Origin: Vibrio sinus
GTDB lineage: Bacteria; Pseudomonadota; Gammaproteobacteria; Enterobacterales; Vibrionaceae
Reading direction: 5' to 3'
Assembly (NCBI RefSeq): GCF_023634645.1
Contig: NZ_JAMKMR010000001.1
Location: forward strand, 186,001-250,000
Length of the DNA: 64,000 nucleotides
In this document: positions 26,630-36,156 of the stretch, one piece after another
Layout: every line of letters starts with the position of its first letter
How positions within the stretch are numbered: position 1 is the first letter of the stretch
Notes under the pieces: generated by a model
Database searches by the model: none
What the model saw: only the letters and a program-made list of their open reading frames with translations
Told to the model about the DNA's origin: nothing
Program-made: the position numbers and the translations under genes

Positions 26630-28282
26630 CTAAGAAAAGTAGTTATCAAGGTTCTTAATGCGGAAGATGGTTTTATCTGATGTCCCTTTAATTGATTCCA
26701 ATTGTTGCTGAAGCCCTTGCAGACTTGCTTCCATCAAGGTGAGATAACTCGGTTCAATAAAACTATGGGGCAACGCGCCATGAAATTTAAGCCGCGCATC
26801 TCGTAGCTGTTCTTCTGCAACATTGAGCTGAGTCATTGCCATTTCTGCTTTTGTTAGCCATTCGCCATGTAAGGTTTTATCCAACCCTTCGTTCGTCACA
26901 ATCCCTACAAGAATCGAACGATTGGCAATATCTTTGATAACCAAGCGATCCTCAGAATCTCTGTCAAACTTTAAACGAGTTAGGTTAGCATTGTGGTTAA
27001 CGTAACCATAAGCCTCACCCTGCCCCTCTTTAATGACTTTGTCTAAATCAGATTTCGCCACATAAACCCAGCGGCTATCTCCTTTCTCTTTTTCAGAGAC
27101 CGACATGTTGCTTTGCAGTACAACTAGCTTAATGAGATTCGATGCATTACCTACCTTGTAGAATTTTGCGTCCGCTAAGTTAAAGGAGTAAATCTGTTTC
27201 TTTCTGATCCCTGAGATAGATTCCATAGTCAGCAACATGCCATACTGTTCTTCAAGTTGACACTGAACGTCATCTAGCTCTTCCCCACTTTGCGAAAGGC
27301 TAATTTCTACCGCTTGCTGATTGAATGCGTGTTTTAGCGCGAACTCACGAATAACATTTCTCACTACATCACGAGAATCAGGACTGTTCCAAAGGCAATC
27401 TTCTAGCAGCAACAAGTCGAGTGGATTGATGCTGTCTCGACCATTAAAATACGCACTTGCTTTAAGTAATTTCGTCGCTTTCTTCCAACGTCTATCCGAT
27501 ACATAAAGCTCGTCATTGGAAAACTGCTCATCTGATTTTTCTTCGAGTAATGATTTGAGTTGGTAAAGCTTTTCAAAAATATCATCACTAAGTGGGAGCT
27601 CTTCTAGCTCTTTTTGCCACTTATGATATTCCGCATCAGTTATGGCCAACCCTTGTGGTATATCCGCCTCTTGCGGCGTACCGACCGTAAGCATTGATTT
27701 AAAATTCTGTTTGTTTTGGATACGATTAACAAAAACACGTACTAACATTCGATCATACAGTGCCTCTAAACCGCTATCTTCATCGGGCAGTTCATTCGAT
27801 GCAGAGACCAATAGCCGCATCGGAACTTTCTCCACATCACTCCCATTTTTAAACGTTTTTTCGTTTACCACGGTTAGCAATGTATTCAAAATGGCTGGCC
27901 CCGCCTTCCAGATTTCATCGAGAAAAACCACTTGAGCTGTCGGCAAATACCCTTCCGTCAAACGTAGATAACGACCATTGTCTTTTAACTCCTGAATACT
28001 AAGGGGGCCAAACACCTCTTCAGGGGTTGAAAATCTCGTCATCAGATATTCAAAATAGCTTGAATTATCAAAAGCTTGAATCAAGCGCTTGGCGATTAAA
28101 CTTTTGGCGATTCCCGGAGGACCAAGAAGAAATACACTTTCACCAGAAAGTGCAGCAAGTAAACACAATTTAATCGTATTTTCTCTTTCATACACACCAT
28201 CGGACAGAGCGACGGATAATTTGTTGATCCTTTCAGAGAGCAAAGCTTGCTGAGAATGGGAAGCTTTGGAAGGGTTGATCAT
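26630..28282 (-). CDS. ravA: MoxR-type AAA+ ATPase RavA
   Basis: A 550-residue MoxR-family ATPase. Walker A is GPPGIAKSLIAKR, Walker B VVFLDEIWKA, and sensor 1 LLVSASNELP. The C-terminal part corresponds to the LARA/discontinuous domain of RavA. The ATG at 28282 is chosen because AAGGAG lies 7 bases upstream. The frame stays open 40 codons further with cysteine-rich, non-family residues, so the long version should not be used. It is followed by viaA. The protein is somewhat longer than E. coli RavA (498). Confidence 0.93.
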   Translation of the reverse strand: MINPSKASHSQQALLSERINKLSVALSDGVYERENTIKLCLLAALSGESVFLLGPPGIAKSLIAKRLIQAFDNSSYFEYLMTRFSTPEEVFGPLSIQELKDNGRYLRLTEGYLPTAQVVFLDEIWKAGPAILNTLLTVVNEKTFKNGSDVEKVPMRLLVSASNELPDEDSGLEALYDRMLVRVFVNRIQNKQNFKSMLTVGTPQEADIPQGLAITDAEYHKWQKELEELPLSDDIFEKLYQLKSLLEEKSDEQFSNDELYVSDRRWKKATKLLKASAYFNGRDSINPLDLLLLEDCLWNSPDSRDVVRNVIREFALKHAFNQQAVEISLSQSGEELDDVQCQLEEQYGMLLTMESISGIRKKQIYSFNLADAKFYKVGNASNLIKLVVLQSNMSVSEKEKGDSRWVYVAKSDLDKVIKEGQGEAYGYVNHNANLTRLKFDRDSEDRLVIKDIANRSILVGIVTNEGLDKTLHGEWLTKAEMAMTQLNVAEEQLRDARLKFHGALPHSFIEPSYLTLMEASLQGLQQQLESIKGTSDKTIFRIKNLDNYFS

Positions 28283-28412
28283 CTCTGCTCTCCTTGAAAT
28301 AGAAAACCTTGTGTTCTTGTTTTCAACATATACATTTGTTACCACATTGTTACAAGTATAACAGCTAGGCCAACACGCGTTACCGTATGCATGCCAGTCC
28401 ATCCATGAATAA

Positions 28413-28447
28413 GGGCCCGTTTACGATTGGTAAAGGTAAACAGGCCC
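28413..28447. other. Hairpin between divergent ravA and Nudix genes
   Basis: GGGCCCGTTTAC pairs with GTAAACAGGCCC (one mismatch) across an 11-base loop. It sits in the divergent promoter region, followed on the plus strand by CCGTGGTTATTTT. Its function is unclear: it may be an attenuator for the Nudix gene or an operator. Confidence 0.35.
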
Positions 28448-28525
28448 CCGTGGTTATTTTACAGCTTTCAATCAAAAGTCATAGCCGTTAAGGTAGCTCA
28501 ACAACACAAATAACAAAGAATCGCC

Positions 28526-29041
28526 ATGAACAAACTAATCCATACATGGAAGCGCATCTCTCTAGTTGAAAATCAAATTATTCTCCCCAATAACAAAACT
28601 ATCGAGCACACAACAATTGTCCACCCAGGAGCCGCCGTTATTCTTCCCATTACAAATTCAGGTGATATCGTTTTGGTGCGTCAATTTCGCCCTTCGCTAC
28701 GCAAATGGTTGTTAGAACTGCCTGCTGGAACATTGGAAGAAAACGAAACAACCACAGAATGTGCAATGCGAGAGCTCAAAGAAGAAACGGGCTTCACAGC
28801 ATCAAATCTAGTGGCGATTGGCCAAGTGACACCCATGGCTGGCTTTTGTGATGAAATTCAACACTTGTTTGTGGCAACAGAGTTAACCCACTCTTCAGAA
28901 TTAAACTGCGACGACGATGAAGTTATCGAGGTCGTGACAATGTCACTTGATGAAATTGAACAATGTGTCATTGAAGATAAAATTACGGACGCAAAAACCA
29001 TAGCGTGTATCAGCAAAGCCAAGCTATTAGGCTACCTATGA
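28526..29041 (+). CDS. Nudix hydrolase, ADP-ribose pyrophosphatase-like
   Basis: A 171-residue Nudix protein. The Nudix box runs GTLEENETTTECAMRELKEETG (G-x5-E-x7-REL-x2-EETG), giving the Mg2+-binding glutamates. VLVRQFRPSLRKWLLELPAG upstream resembles the ADP-ribose pyrophosphatase group (NudF/NudE-like), which hydrolyses ADP-sugars. It is followed 10 bp later by the threonine aldolase gene, so the two are probably co-transcribed. The exact substrate cannot be read from the sequence. Confidence 0.85.
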   Translation: MNKLIHTWKRISLVENQIILPNNKTIEHTTIVHPGAAVILPITNSGDIVLVRQFRPSLRKWLLELPAGTLEENETTTECAMRELKEETGFTASNLVAIGQVTPMAGFCDEIQHLFVATELTHSSELNCDDDEVIEVVTMSLDEIEQCVIEDKITDAKTIACISKAKLLGYL

Positions 29042-29051
29042 GGAGAATATG

Positions 29052-30056
29052 ATGGACTTTAGATCAGACACCGTTACCCAACCTACCCAAGCCATGAGAA
29101 ATGCCATAGCAAATGCAACCGTTGGGGATGATGTCTATGGAGACGATCCTACCGTTAATGAACTAGAGCAATGGGCAGCACAAAGGCATGGTTTTGAAGC
29201 TGCACTCTTTACAACCTCAGGTACCCAAGCCAACTTGCTCGGCCTTATGTCTCACTGTGAACGTGGCGATGAATACCTTTGTGGTCAACAAGCGCACAAT
29301 TATTTGTACGAGGCGGGCGGCGCGGCCGTATTGGGCTCCATTCAACCGCAACCGATTGAAAATAACCCAGATGGGACCTTAGATATCGAAAAGTTGAAAG
29401 CGGCGGTTAAACCTGACGACAGCCATTTTGCTCGCACAAAACTACTGAGTTTAGAAAATACGATAAATGGTAAAGTTCTACCGCTGTCATACTTGCAGCG
29501 CGCTCGCGAGTTTGTCAACGAATATGGGCTATCCATGCACCTTGACGGCGCTAGAGTTTATAACGCAGCGGTTGCACTTGATGTAGACGTTACCGAGATT
29601 GCTAAATATTTTGACTCCATGACTATCTGCCTTTCAAAAGGGTTAGGTGCTCCTATTGGTTCACTACTCCTTGGCTCAAAAGAGTTGATTAGTAAAGCGA
29701 GAAGGCTGCGTAAAATGGTTGGTGGTGGCATGCGCCAAGCTGGCTTACTCGCCGCAGCAGGTAAAATCGCGTTAACCGAACATGTTCAACAATTAAGTGT
29801 CGATCACCAAAATGCAAAACTGTTAGCTCAAGGTTTGGCTACCCTGCCCGGCTTCAATATTAAAGCTGATCTTGTTCAGACGAACATCGTGTTTGCGAAA
29901 TTAGACGACAGCGTCAACATTAAAGCCATCGCCGACAATCTAGCGGGAGATGGGATCACCATCACGCCAAGTAACCCACTACGCCTGGTTACACACCGAG
30001 ATATTAGCAAACAAGATGTTGAGCAATTGATTCAAAAGCTTAATCAATATCTATAG
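29052..30056 (+). CDS. ltaE: Low-specificity L-threonine aldolase
   Basis: A 334-residue PLP enzyme cleaving L-threonine and L-allo-threonine to glycine and acetaldehyde. Signatures: DFRSDTVTQPTQAMR at the start, GDDVYGDDPTVNELE, HLDGARVYNAAVAL, and the PLP lysine K196 in CLSKGLGAPIGS. The second of two adjacent ATG codons (29052) is used because AGGAG (29041-29045) lies six bases upstream. It is downstream of the Nudix gene in a two-gene unit and ends before a terminator-like hairpin. Length matches E. coli LtaE (333). Confidence 0.94.
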   Translation: MDFRSDTVTQPTQAMRNAIANATVGDDVYGDDPTVNELEQWAAQRHGFEAALFTTSGTQANLLGLMSHCERGDEYLCGQQAHNYLYEAGGAAVLGSIQPQPIENNPDGTLDIEKLKAAVKPDDSHFARTKLLSLENTINGKVLPLSYLQRAREFVNEYGLSMHLDGARVYNAAVALDVDVTEIAKYFDSMTICLSKGLGAPIGSLLLGSKELISKARRLRKMVGGGMRQAGLLAAAGKIALTEHVQQLSVDHQNAKLLAQGLATLPGFNIKADLVQTNIVFAKLDDSVNIKAIADNLAGDGITITPSNPLRLVTHRDISKQDVEQLIQKLNQYL

Positions 30057-30072
30057 TCAAAAAAGCACCCCT

Positions 30073-30116
30073 TGTCAGCGATTTTCCCACATCGGCTAAA
30101 TTGCTGACATTTCTCT
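30073..30116 (+). terminator. Terminator-like hairpin after ltaE
   Basis: TGTCAGCGATTT pairs with AAATTGCTGACA (one mismatch), then TTTCTCTT follows. It lies 16 bp past the ltaE stop. Confidence 0.6.
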
Positions 30117-30188
30117 TACTTAGAACCAATATAACTTGTGCTGTCTTTTTCATGGTTTCTTTCTTTGCGAGAGTAAGAGGTATTTTCA

Positions 30189-31358
30189 ATGGGGCATTCA
30201 ACACCCAAACTCAGCTTCACTACACTAAAAGTTTCACTTTTATTCAGCGCGCTTTTTTCCATCAGCGCACCCAGCTTAGCGTCTTCTACACCATCGTTAA
30301 AAACTCAGATTGGGCAAATGTTGATGGTAGGCTTCGATGGAATATCCATCAATAGCCACTCTCCTATAGTTGAAGAGATGCCAAAATACGGCTACGGTGG
30401 CGTCATTCTATTTGATCACCAAGATGGTAAAACAAGAAACATCGCCAGCCCCAGCCAACTTCGCACGCTGACTCATGATTTACAGCAACAGGCGAAGCAG
30501 AATCAACTCCCACCATTATTTATCGCAACCGATCAAGAAGGTGGCCTTATCTCTAACCTAAAAGCGAAGAAAGGATTTCGATTTTTCTCAAATTTCAGCG
30601 AACAACAGCTAGGAACCACCAACTTCCCTCCTCTCACAAAATACCAAGCTTACACACAAGGGAAGCTTCTCAAAACGTCTGGTATCAACCTCGACTTTGC
30701 TCCTGTCGTCGACTTGAATATCAACCCTAATAATCCAGCGATTGGAAAACTCCAACGTAGCTTCGGTAAAGAAGTACCACGAGTGGTAACCATGGCTCAA
30801 GCGGCGATTACTGGGTATCATCACGCTGGAATTATGTGTACGTTAAAGCACTTCCCAGGCTTAGGTAGCGCTTCAAGTAACACCGATTTCAACTCGGTAG
30901 ATGTCACCAAAACCTGGTCAAAAAAAGAGCTAATTCCATACAAAGATTTGCTCTCAACCCCACACCCATGCCAATTTGTTATGGTTACCCATCTTGTGAA
31001 TAGGAAGCTCGACAATACAGGTCAACTTGCCAGCCTATCTTATCCAATTGTGACCGGATTACTGAGAGAACAACTACACTTCAAAGGGCTGATTATCACC
31101 GATAATATGGACGCTAAAGCGATCACCAATAAATATGAGATTAAAACTGCGATACAAAAAGCAGTTCTTGCCGGGAACAATATTATTTTGATTGGGGGCG
31201 CACAAGGCCACAGCCCTTATGCCGATGCAAAAATCGCATTTAATGCCATTTATGAACTGGCGAAATCATCTCCAACGGCACGAAAACAGATCGAGGAAAG
31301 CTATCAAAAAATCATGGCTGTTAAACAAGCCTATTTTGAGTCCAAAACTATTGACTAA
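30189..31358 (+). CDS. Secreted glycoside hydrolase family 3 protein (beta-N-acetylhexosaminidase-like)
   Basis: A 389-residue GH3 protein. An N-terminal signal peptide (FSALFSISAPSLASS) ends near residue 32. The catalytic domain has IATDQEGG, NLDFAPVVDLN, MCTLKHFPGLG (the KHFPG motif of NagZ-type hexosaminidases) and the nucleophile region IITDNMDAKAI. Cytoplasmic NagZ recycles peptidoglycan, but this protein is exported and longer, so it more likely degrades muropeptide or chitin-derived sugars in the periplasm or outside. It is monocistronic and ends at a clear terminator. Confidence 0.85.
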   Translation: MGHSTPKLSFTTLKVSLLFSALFSISAPSLASSTPSLKTQIGQMLMVGFDGISINSHSPIVEEMPKYGYGGVILFDHQDGKTRNIASPSQLRTLTHDLQQQAKQNQLPPLFIATDQEGGLISNLKAKKGFRFFSNFSEQQLGTTNFPPLTKYQAYTQGKLLKTSGINLDFAPVVDLNINPNNPAIGKLQRSFGKEVPRVVTMAQAAITGYHHAGIMCTLKHFPGLGSASSNTDFNSVDVTKTWSKKELIPYKDLLSTPHPCQFVMVTHLVNRKLDNTGQLASLSYPIVTGLLREQLHFKGLIITDNMDAKAITNKYEIKTAIQKAVLAGNNIILIGGAQGHSPYADAKIAFNAIYELAKSSPTARKQIEESYQKIMAVKQAYFESKTID

Positions 31359-31368
31359 CCTCAAATAT

Positions 31369-31396
31369 AGTCACCTCTTATGTGGAGGTGACTTTT
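31369..31396. terminator. Terminator between convergent GH3 and oppA-like genes
   Basis: A perfect 9-bp stem AGTCACCTC / GAGGTGACT with a 7-base loop, followed by TTT on the plus strand. It lies between two convergent genes and could serve the GH3 transcript. Confidence 0.7.
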
Positions 31397-31419
31397 CCGA
31401 TACTAAACAAGAAGTCAAA

Positions 31420-33054
31420 TCAACTTGATTGCTTAGCTTTTATATACAGGTTCTTGGTGTATATATAGTCTTGGGCATTGTGCATTGGGTAGCCACCAAT
31501 CGAAGGAGACACCAAACGTGCTGTGACATATTGATATATCGGTGCTACCGGCATGTCACGAGCTAAAAGCTGTTCAGCTTGGTGGTAAAGTTTATTGCGT
31601 TCTGCGTCATTGGTGACCGTCATAGCTTTCGATATTAATGCATCATACTGGCTGTTATGATACTTAGAATCGTTTTCGGCGTTACTTGTCGTCATCAAGT
31701 TTAAGAACGTAGAAGGTTCGTTATAATCCCCAAACCATGATTGACGAGCAGCGATAAAGTCCCCTTGGCTTAACGTTTGCAGATAGGTCTTCCATTCCTG
31801 ATTCACTAAAGTGACATGAACATCGAGCTCTTGTTTCAGCATCGCTTGAATGGCCGTGGCTATCTTCTTATTGTTGCCAGATGTATTGTATAACAAAGAG
31901 AAAGATAGAGGATGAGCCTTGTCATAACCTGCGGCTTTCAAAAACGCTTTCGCTTTTTCTACCCTCTCTTCTTGGCTCATTTTCTCCCAATTTGGGGTAA
32001 TTGGTGTAAACCCTGCGACTATGTCAGGCGTTAAGTTGTAAGCAGGTATCTGCCCTTGCCCTAAGATGCTTTTGGTAATGATATCACGATCTATAGCATA
32101 TGAGATTGCCTTACGAACTCGCACATCATTAAAAGGCTTTTTGGTGTTATTTAACCCGTAATAATAAACGGCTAAGCTTCCTGTTGTTTTAACGTCTTGA
32201 GGGTGTTCTTTTTGCAATCGCTTAAACTGATCAATAGGCATGGAATACGTCATTTGTTCTTCGCCCGCCAAAAAGCGATTCATGGCCGACGTTTGTTCCG
32301 TGTCAGACACATAGGTGACCTTGTTGATGACAGTGTTCTTGTTATTCCAGTAATACGGGTTGCGCTTCAATACTATGCGCCCACCAACTACTCGTTTCTC
32401 TAGTTCGTAAGCCCCATTTGACACCATATGGCTTGGTTGCGTCCATTTATCACCCCATTTCTTTATAGCAGGAGGATAAACCGGCATCATGACACTGTTC
32501 ACCAACATTTTGACAAAGTAAGGTAGTGGTGAAGCCAGAGTAATTTCGAGAGTATGAGCGTTTAAGGCTTTCACGCCTAATGTATCTTTATCTTTTTTCC
32601 CATCAATAATTTCGGAAGCATTGGCGATGTTGCTTTCTTCCAGATACCAAGAATACGGTGAGGCTGTTGCAGGATCCACGGCTCGCCGTAGCGAAAAAAC
32701 AAAATCCTGAGCCGTTACAGGTTTACCATTGGACCACTTTGCATTTTTTCTTAAATGGAATATATAGGTTTTGTTGTCTTTTGTTTCCCAACTCGATGCA
32801 ACGCCAGGTATGGTATTGCCGTTGGCATCTAACGTGACCAGCCCTTCAAAAAGATCATTGGCCACATTGGCTCCCGGTATGCCTTCGATCAAATCCGGGT
32901 CAAGCGTAGCGGGCTCTGCACGATTGCCACGCACTAGCTCTTGAACTTTAGCAAGCTTGGTTCCCGCTGGCACTTCTGCCGCCCAAGATGATGTTGACGC
33001 TACGACAGCACCTGCACCCAATAATATACATGATGCGATCTTTTTCTTGTACAT
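31420..33054 (-). CDS. OppA-like oligopeptide-binding protein
   Basis: A 544-residue periplasmic solute-binding protein of the peptide/nickel family (SBP_bac_5). The signal peptide ends near residue 26 (SSWA/AEV). Family segments include RGNRAEPATLDPDLIEGIPG, WSNGKPVTAQDFVFSLRRAVDP, PFNDVRVRKAISYAIDR and ARQSWFGDYNEPSTFL, close to OppA/MppA. No permease or ATPase genes are adjacent, so it is an orphan that may use an Opp transporter encoded elsewhere. An operator-like palindrome lies in its upstream region. Confidence 0.9.
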   Translation of the reverse strand: MYKKKIASCILLGAGAVVASTSSWAAEVPAGTKLAKVQELVRGNRAEPATLDPDLIEGIPGANVANDLFEGLVTLDANGNTIPGVASSWETKDNKTYIFHLRKNAKWSNGKPVTAQDFVFSLRRAVDPATASPYSWYLEESNIANASEIIDGKKDKDTLGVKALNAHTLEITLASPLPYFVKMLVNSVMMPVYPPAIKKWGDKWTQPSHMVSNGAYELEKRVVGGRIVLKRNPYYWNNKNTVINKVTYVSDTEQTSAMNRFLAGEEQMTYSMPIDQFKRLQKEHPQDVKTTGSLAVYYYGLNNTKKPFNDVRVRKAISYAIDRDIITKSILGQGQIPAYNLTPDIVAGFTPITPNWEKMSQEERVEKAKAFLKAAGYDKAHPLSFSLLYNTSGNNKKIATAIQAMLKQELDVHVTLVNQEWKTYLQTLSQGDFIAARQSWFGDYNEPSTFLNLMTTSNAENDSKYHNSQYDALISKAMTVTNDAERNKLYHQAEQLLARDMPVAPIYQYVTARLVSPSIGGYPMHNAQDYIYTKNLYIKAKQSS

Positions 33055-33111
33055 GCTCTAACTCCCATATATGAGTACTGCGTCCTTGCATGTGTAATTT
33101 TGCACATTCAC

Positions 33112-33132
33112 GTTTGCTCATTCAGAGCAAAC
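33112..33132. promoter_or_regulatory. Palindrome upstream of the oppA-like gene
   Basis: A perfect GTTTGCTC-N5-GAGCAAAC palindrome 58 bp before the oppA-like start. It could be an operator or a leader hairpin. The rest of 33055-33436 also holds ACCGAATTGGTTCGGT (33197-33212) but no supportable ORF. Confidence 0.35.
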
Positions 33133-33436
33133 TATGTCCGTATGTCCTAGTATGTTTATGTTGTGTTTTATATATGTCGCTCAGTTGTAAACAATAACCG
33201 AATTGGTTCGGTAACTTCCGTGAATCAGTAGACTATTTTATACATACTGTTTGACAGGGAGTTGAGAGCAATTAGCGAGCCAAACCAAAAGCCGCTCCAA
33301 GATTTATGCTAAGAAAAACACTCATCATTATGATTATTAATGATATTTAATCCATTACTTAAGCTAAACAAGCATCGTCGCTCTCATGGTGCAGCACCAT
33401 TTTGGTGCACATTGACTGAGAATGAAGCTGGTTAGT

Positions 33437-33949
33437 TTATTCTGGGTAACCTAGGACCACACTGTTTGGTTTTGTCGGAACGGGGGGAATTACTATGTAT
33501 GGGTAGTTGTTAACCGCGTGGCAAGCGTTACACTGGCCAGCCATTATCGAGGTGGCTTGTTGCACTTTCGCCCATTGTTTAGATTCTATTGCCCTATACG
33601 CCACAGGAAAAACGGCCTGACTAAATTTTTGAGCGGTGGGCTCTCTCTTTGGCCTTGCATTTCCAACCCTGCTCATCATTTTCTCCATTGACTCTATTTG
33701 GTATTTGGCAAAATCCCATTTTTCTTGTTTGGCTGCCCAATAAAAGCTTTGGTATCGATAAGCAATCTCTGGCATCCAGTGATGCGTACCCGGGGTCACT
33801 TTCACCAACGCCTTTAGCTGTTCTTCAGGTGTTCCCGTTTTTCTCCAATCAGCGATATTTTTGGCACTTTCTGGGTTATTGGACGCATAGACTTGGGTAG
33901 ACAATATACCCATTACCGCCATGGTTAGTATTGATATTTTCTTTAGCAT
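33437..33949 (-). CDS. Exported cytochrome c'-like haem protein
   Basis: A 170-residue protein with a signal peptide (MLKKISILTMAVMGILSTQVYA) and a single haem site, CNACH, close to the C terminus. The remainder is predicted helical. A C-terminal CxxCH on a helical bundle is the layout of cytochrome c' and related proteins; it may act in small electron-transfer or gas-binding reactions. The ATG at 33949 is chosen because GGAG lies exactly six bases upstream, while the ATG at 33955 abuts the GGAG. It is divergent from yceI. Confidence 0.78.
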   Translation of the reverse strand: MLKKISILTMAVMGILSTQVYASNNPESAKNIADWRKTGTPEEQLKALVKVTPGTHHWMPEIAYRYQSFYWAAKQEKWDFAKYQIESMEKMMSRVGNARPKREPTAQKFSQAVFPVAYRAIESKQWAKVQQATSIMAGQCNACHAVNNYPYIVIPPVPTKPNSVVLGYPE

Positions 33950-34078
33950 AATCATCTCCGTATGACCTATTCTTGCCGCAAGAAAAAAGATAACAACCTA
34001 ACAACATGGTGTTAATAAGAATAATTAAACGATGCCCGTAAATCATTTAATTTATGAATAGGCATTGGGTTTAAATAT

Positions 34079-34094
34079 TGTGAAAAGTTACACA
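34079..34094. promoter_or_regulatory. CRP-like site upstream of the YceI gene
   Basis: TGTGA-AAAGTT-ACACA matches the CRP consensus TGTGA-N6-TCACA except for one base. It is about 86 bp upstream of the YceI start, in the divergent region shared with the cytochrome gene. Confidence 0.4.
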
Positions 34095-34179
34095 AACGAT
34101 AGTTTAAAATATTGTTAACGTACCAGGACTTAAAGGATTACGTAATATAACCAAGTTACCTCAATAGGGAGATTACACG

Positions 34180-34743
34180 ATGAAGAAGTTGCTTTCATTC
34201 ATAGGCCTTGCTGCGGCGCTCGTTTCTACTAGCTCTTTTTCCAGTGATAAGTATCAGTTGGACCCGAAGCTCTCATCAATAAATTTTGCGACAATAAAAA
34301 AGCAGTACATCGTCGAATCTGCAACGATTAACCAACTAGCGGGTACACTTGATGATAAAGGCACATTTCAAATCACTGTTGACCTAAATAGCGTACAAAC
34401 TGGGGTTCCAATTAGAGATACTCGCCTCAAAGAGATGTTTTTTGAAACAGCCAAGTATCCAAGCGTGCAAATAGCCGGAAACATCAATCTGACTAAATCG
34501 CCAAAACAACTTAGTGTCCCAGCCAAGGTGACATGGTTCGGCAAAACGCTTCCAATAGATTTTCCAGTGGTGATCGTTGATGGTGATGACTATGTGATGG
34601 CAAGCTCCTATTCACCAGTCATCATAAACGCTGCAAGTTTTGGTATTCCTGCTGAAAACCTAGCAAAGTTATCCAATGCTGTGGGTGGCATTAAGATTTC
34701 AAATCAGGTGCCATTAAACTTCGTGCTGGTTTTCAAAAAGTAG
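34180..34743 (+). CDS. YceI-family periplasmic protein
   Basis: A 187-residue secreted lipocalin-like protein. The signal peptide (LLSFIGLAAALVSTSSFSS) ends near residue 21. The mature part has the YceI pattern: YQLDPKLSSINFATIKK, then LNSVQTGVPIRDTRLKEMFFETAKYPSVQIAG. Members bind isoprenoid chains such as ubiquinone; the role here is unknown. It is divergent from a cytochrome c'-like gene, and pairing of YceI with cytochrome genes is common, but coregulation here is only inferred. Confidence 0.87.
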   Translation: MKKLLSFIGLAAALVSTSSFSSDKYQLDPKLSSINFATIKKQYIVESATINQLAGTLDDKGTFQITVDLNSVQTGVPIRDTRLKEMFFETAKYPSVQIAGNINLTKSPKQLSVPAKVTWFGKTLPIDFPVVIVDGDDYVMASSYSPVIINAASFGIPAENLAKLSNAVGGIKISNQVPLNFVLVFKK

Positions 34744-34830
34744 TCCAAGCCAACAGAGCGCTAGAAAAGCGTCAACACAGCGCAGTGATGAGAAACTGAC
34801 CATTCTAGGTTGCTCATCGCTCGCTCATCA

Positions 34831-35652
34831 CTACTTGATAACATCGTATTTCGTGAATATTTCGTCCGTCAACGGAGGGGGAGAAATATTGAGTGGAAAC
34901 AATTTTTTCTCTAAATAGCCATCTTTTGTGATCACTCTAAGCGCCGCTTGGTTAAACTTCCTCACCACCTCTACGTCTGTAGTGGCTTTGGGAAACACGA
35001 CAAAATAGTGAATTTCCATATGCTTCCAAGCATACTTTAGCTTTTGCGCCTCAAACCGATTAGCACGAAAGTAGCCGACCGCTTTGTTGACGTAATAACC
35101 ATCGATTCGATGTAGCTCTAGCATTTTAACCAGCTCTCCGGTCAAATCTTTGCTCGCATGAATATCGAATGGCGTTAAGCCATCTCGAACCATTTGTGTT
35201 CTCACTTCATCTAAACGATGGTACATATTGGTTTTGGGACCGAAAACACCTAAAGTCAGGCCTTGAAGATCGGCAGGACCATTAATCGCCTTATCATTAT
35301 CACCCGAAATAAATAACCCATACTCAGTTTCCAGTAAGGGAACCGAATAATACAAATACTCTGCCCGTGCTTCGTTCCAACCATATGGAAATCCGCCATC
35401 GACTTCACCAGTGCGGACTAGGTGCTTAAGCCGTTTGTTCGGTAGCAAATCAAACTGGCATTTTTCATCCATTTCTTCACAAATATCTCGAACAATTTCA
35501 ATCACCGGACCTCCAATGTCACCATTGGGCAATCTCATTGAAAACGGTGGAAGTTCAAGAGTGGAAATGGTTAGGGCATTAGCAGAACTCAATAAGCAAC
35601 TTGAAATGATGATGGTCCCCAGTATCACCTTACTCATGCTACTCACAAACAT
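34831..35652 (-). CDS. Family 3 extracellular solute-binding protein
   Basis: A 273-residue periplasmic binding protein of the amino-acid type (SBP_bac_3). The signal peptide ends near residue 27 (SSANA/LTIS). The mature protein begins LTISTLELPPFSMRLPNGDIGGPVIEIVRDI and has GEVDGGFPYGWNEARAEYLYYS and the cystine-binding-like GLTLGVFG segment. The ATG at 35652 is supported by AAGGAG nine bases upstream. No permease or ATPase is nearby. Such orphan proteins are common in vibrios and may serve uptake or feed a sensor; the ligand is unknown. Confidence 0.82.
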   Translation of the reverse strand: MFVSSMSKVILGTIIISSCLLSSANALTISTLELPPFSMRLPNGDIGGPVIEIVRDICEEMDEKCQFDLLPNKRLKHLVRTGEVDGGFPYGWNEARAEYLYYSVPLLETEYGLFISGDNDKAINGPADLQGLTLGVFGPKTNMYHRLDEVRTQMVRDGLTPFDIHASKDLTGELVKMLELHRIDGYYVNKAVGYFRANRFEAQKLKYAWKHMEIHYFVVFPKATTDVEVVRKFNQAALRVITKDGYLEKKLFPLNISPPPLTDEIFTKYDVIK

Positions 35653-36156
35653 ATCGACGTTCTCCTTACCTTTGCTCTCTCAATTAGCATAGACGATATT
35701 TAGTCGTGTCGATGAACAGGGTAAATATGCACTAATGGTAGGGTATTATTCGAAATTAAGGCTAAATCTGTTCACTTTATTCAACAACGCCACAATATAC
35801 GTTTAATTAACAATTAGTTCACAAAAGTAAAGTCTCAGATTAATAGACGATTCTCCATTGACTGAAGACATCAAAATCGGTAGGATTCGTTGCAAATAGG
35901 CTGTATTGAACAGTGTCCAAAATAAAATATCAGTGACAGGATTCATATTAGTAAGTAATGAATCAGCTTCGACTGACGAGTATAGTATCGCTTATTTTTG
36001 ACACATTAATGACACTATCGATATAGCGTTAACTGGACCAAATAGACAGCTGCGTCAACGTATTCGCCAAAATGCTAACCAATTGGTTCGTAAAGTATTT
36101 ATTGCTGTGTGCTTTTCCACGTTCAGAGCATATGGGCATCAGAAGAAAATAAGAAT
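35653..36156. other. Divergent intergenic region
   Basis: 504 bp between the solute-binding protein and the kinase-fold gene, A+T-rich. The only notable element is a 12-bp palindrome AACCAATTGGTT (36077-36088). No supportable ORF. Confidence 0.4.
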
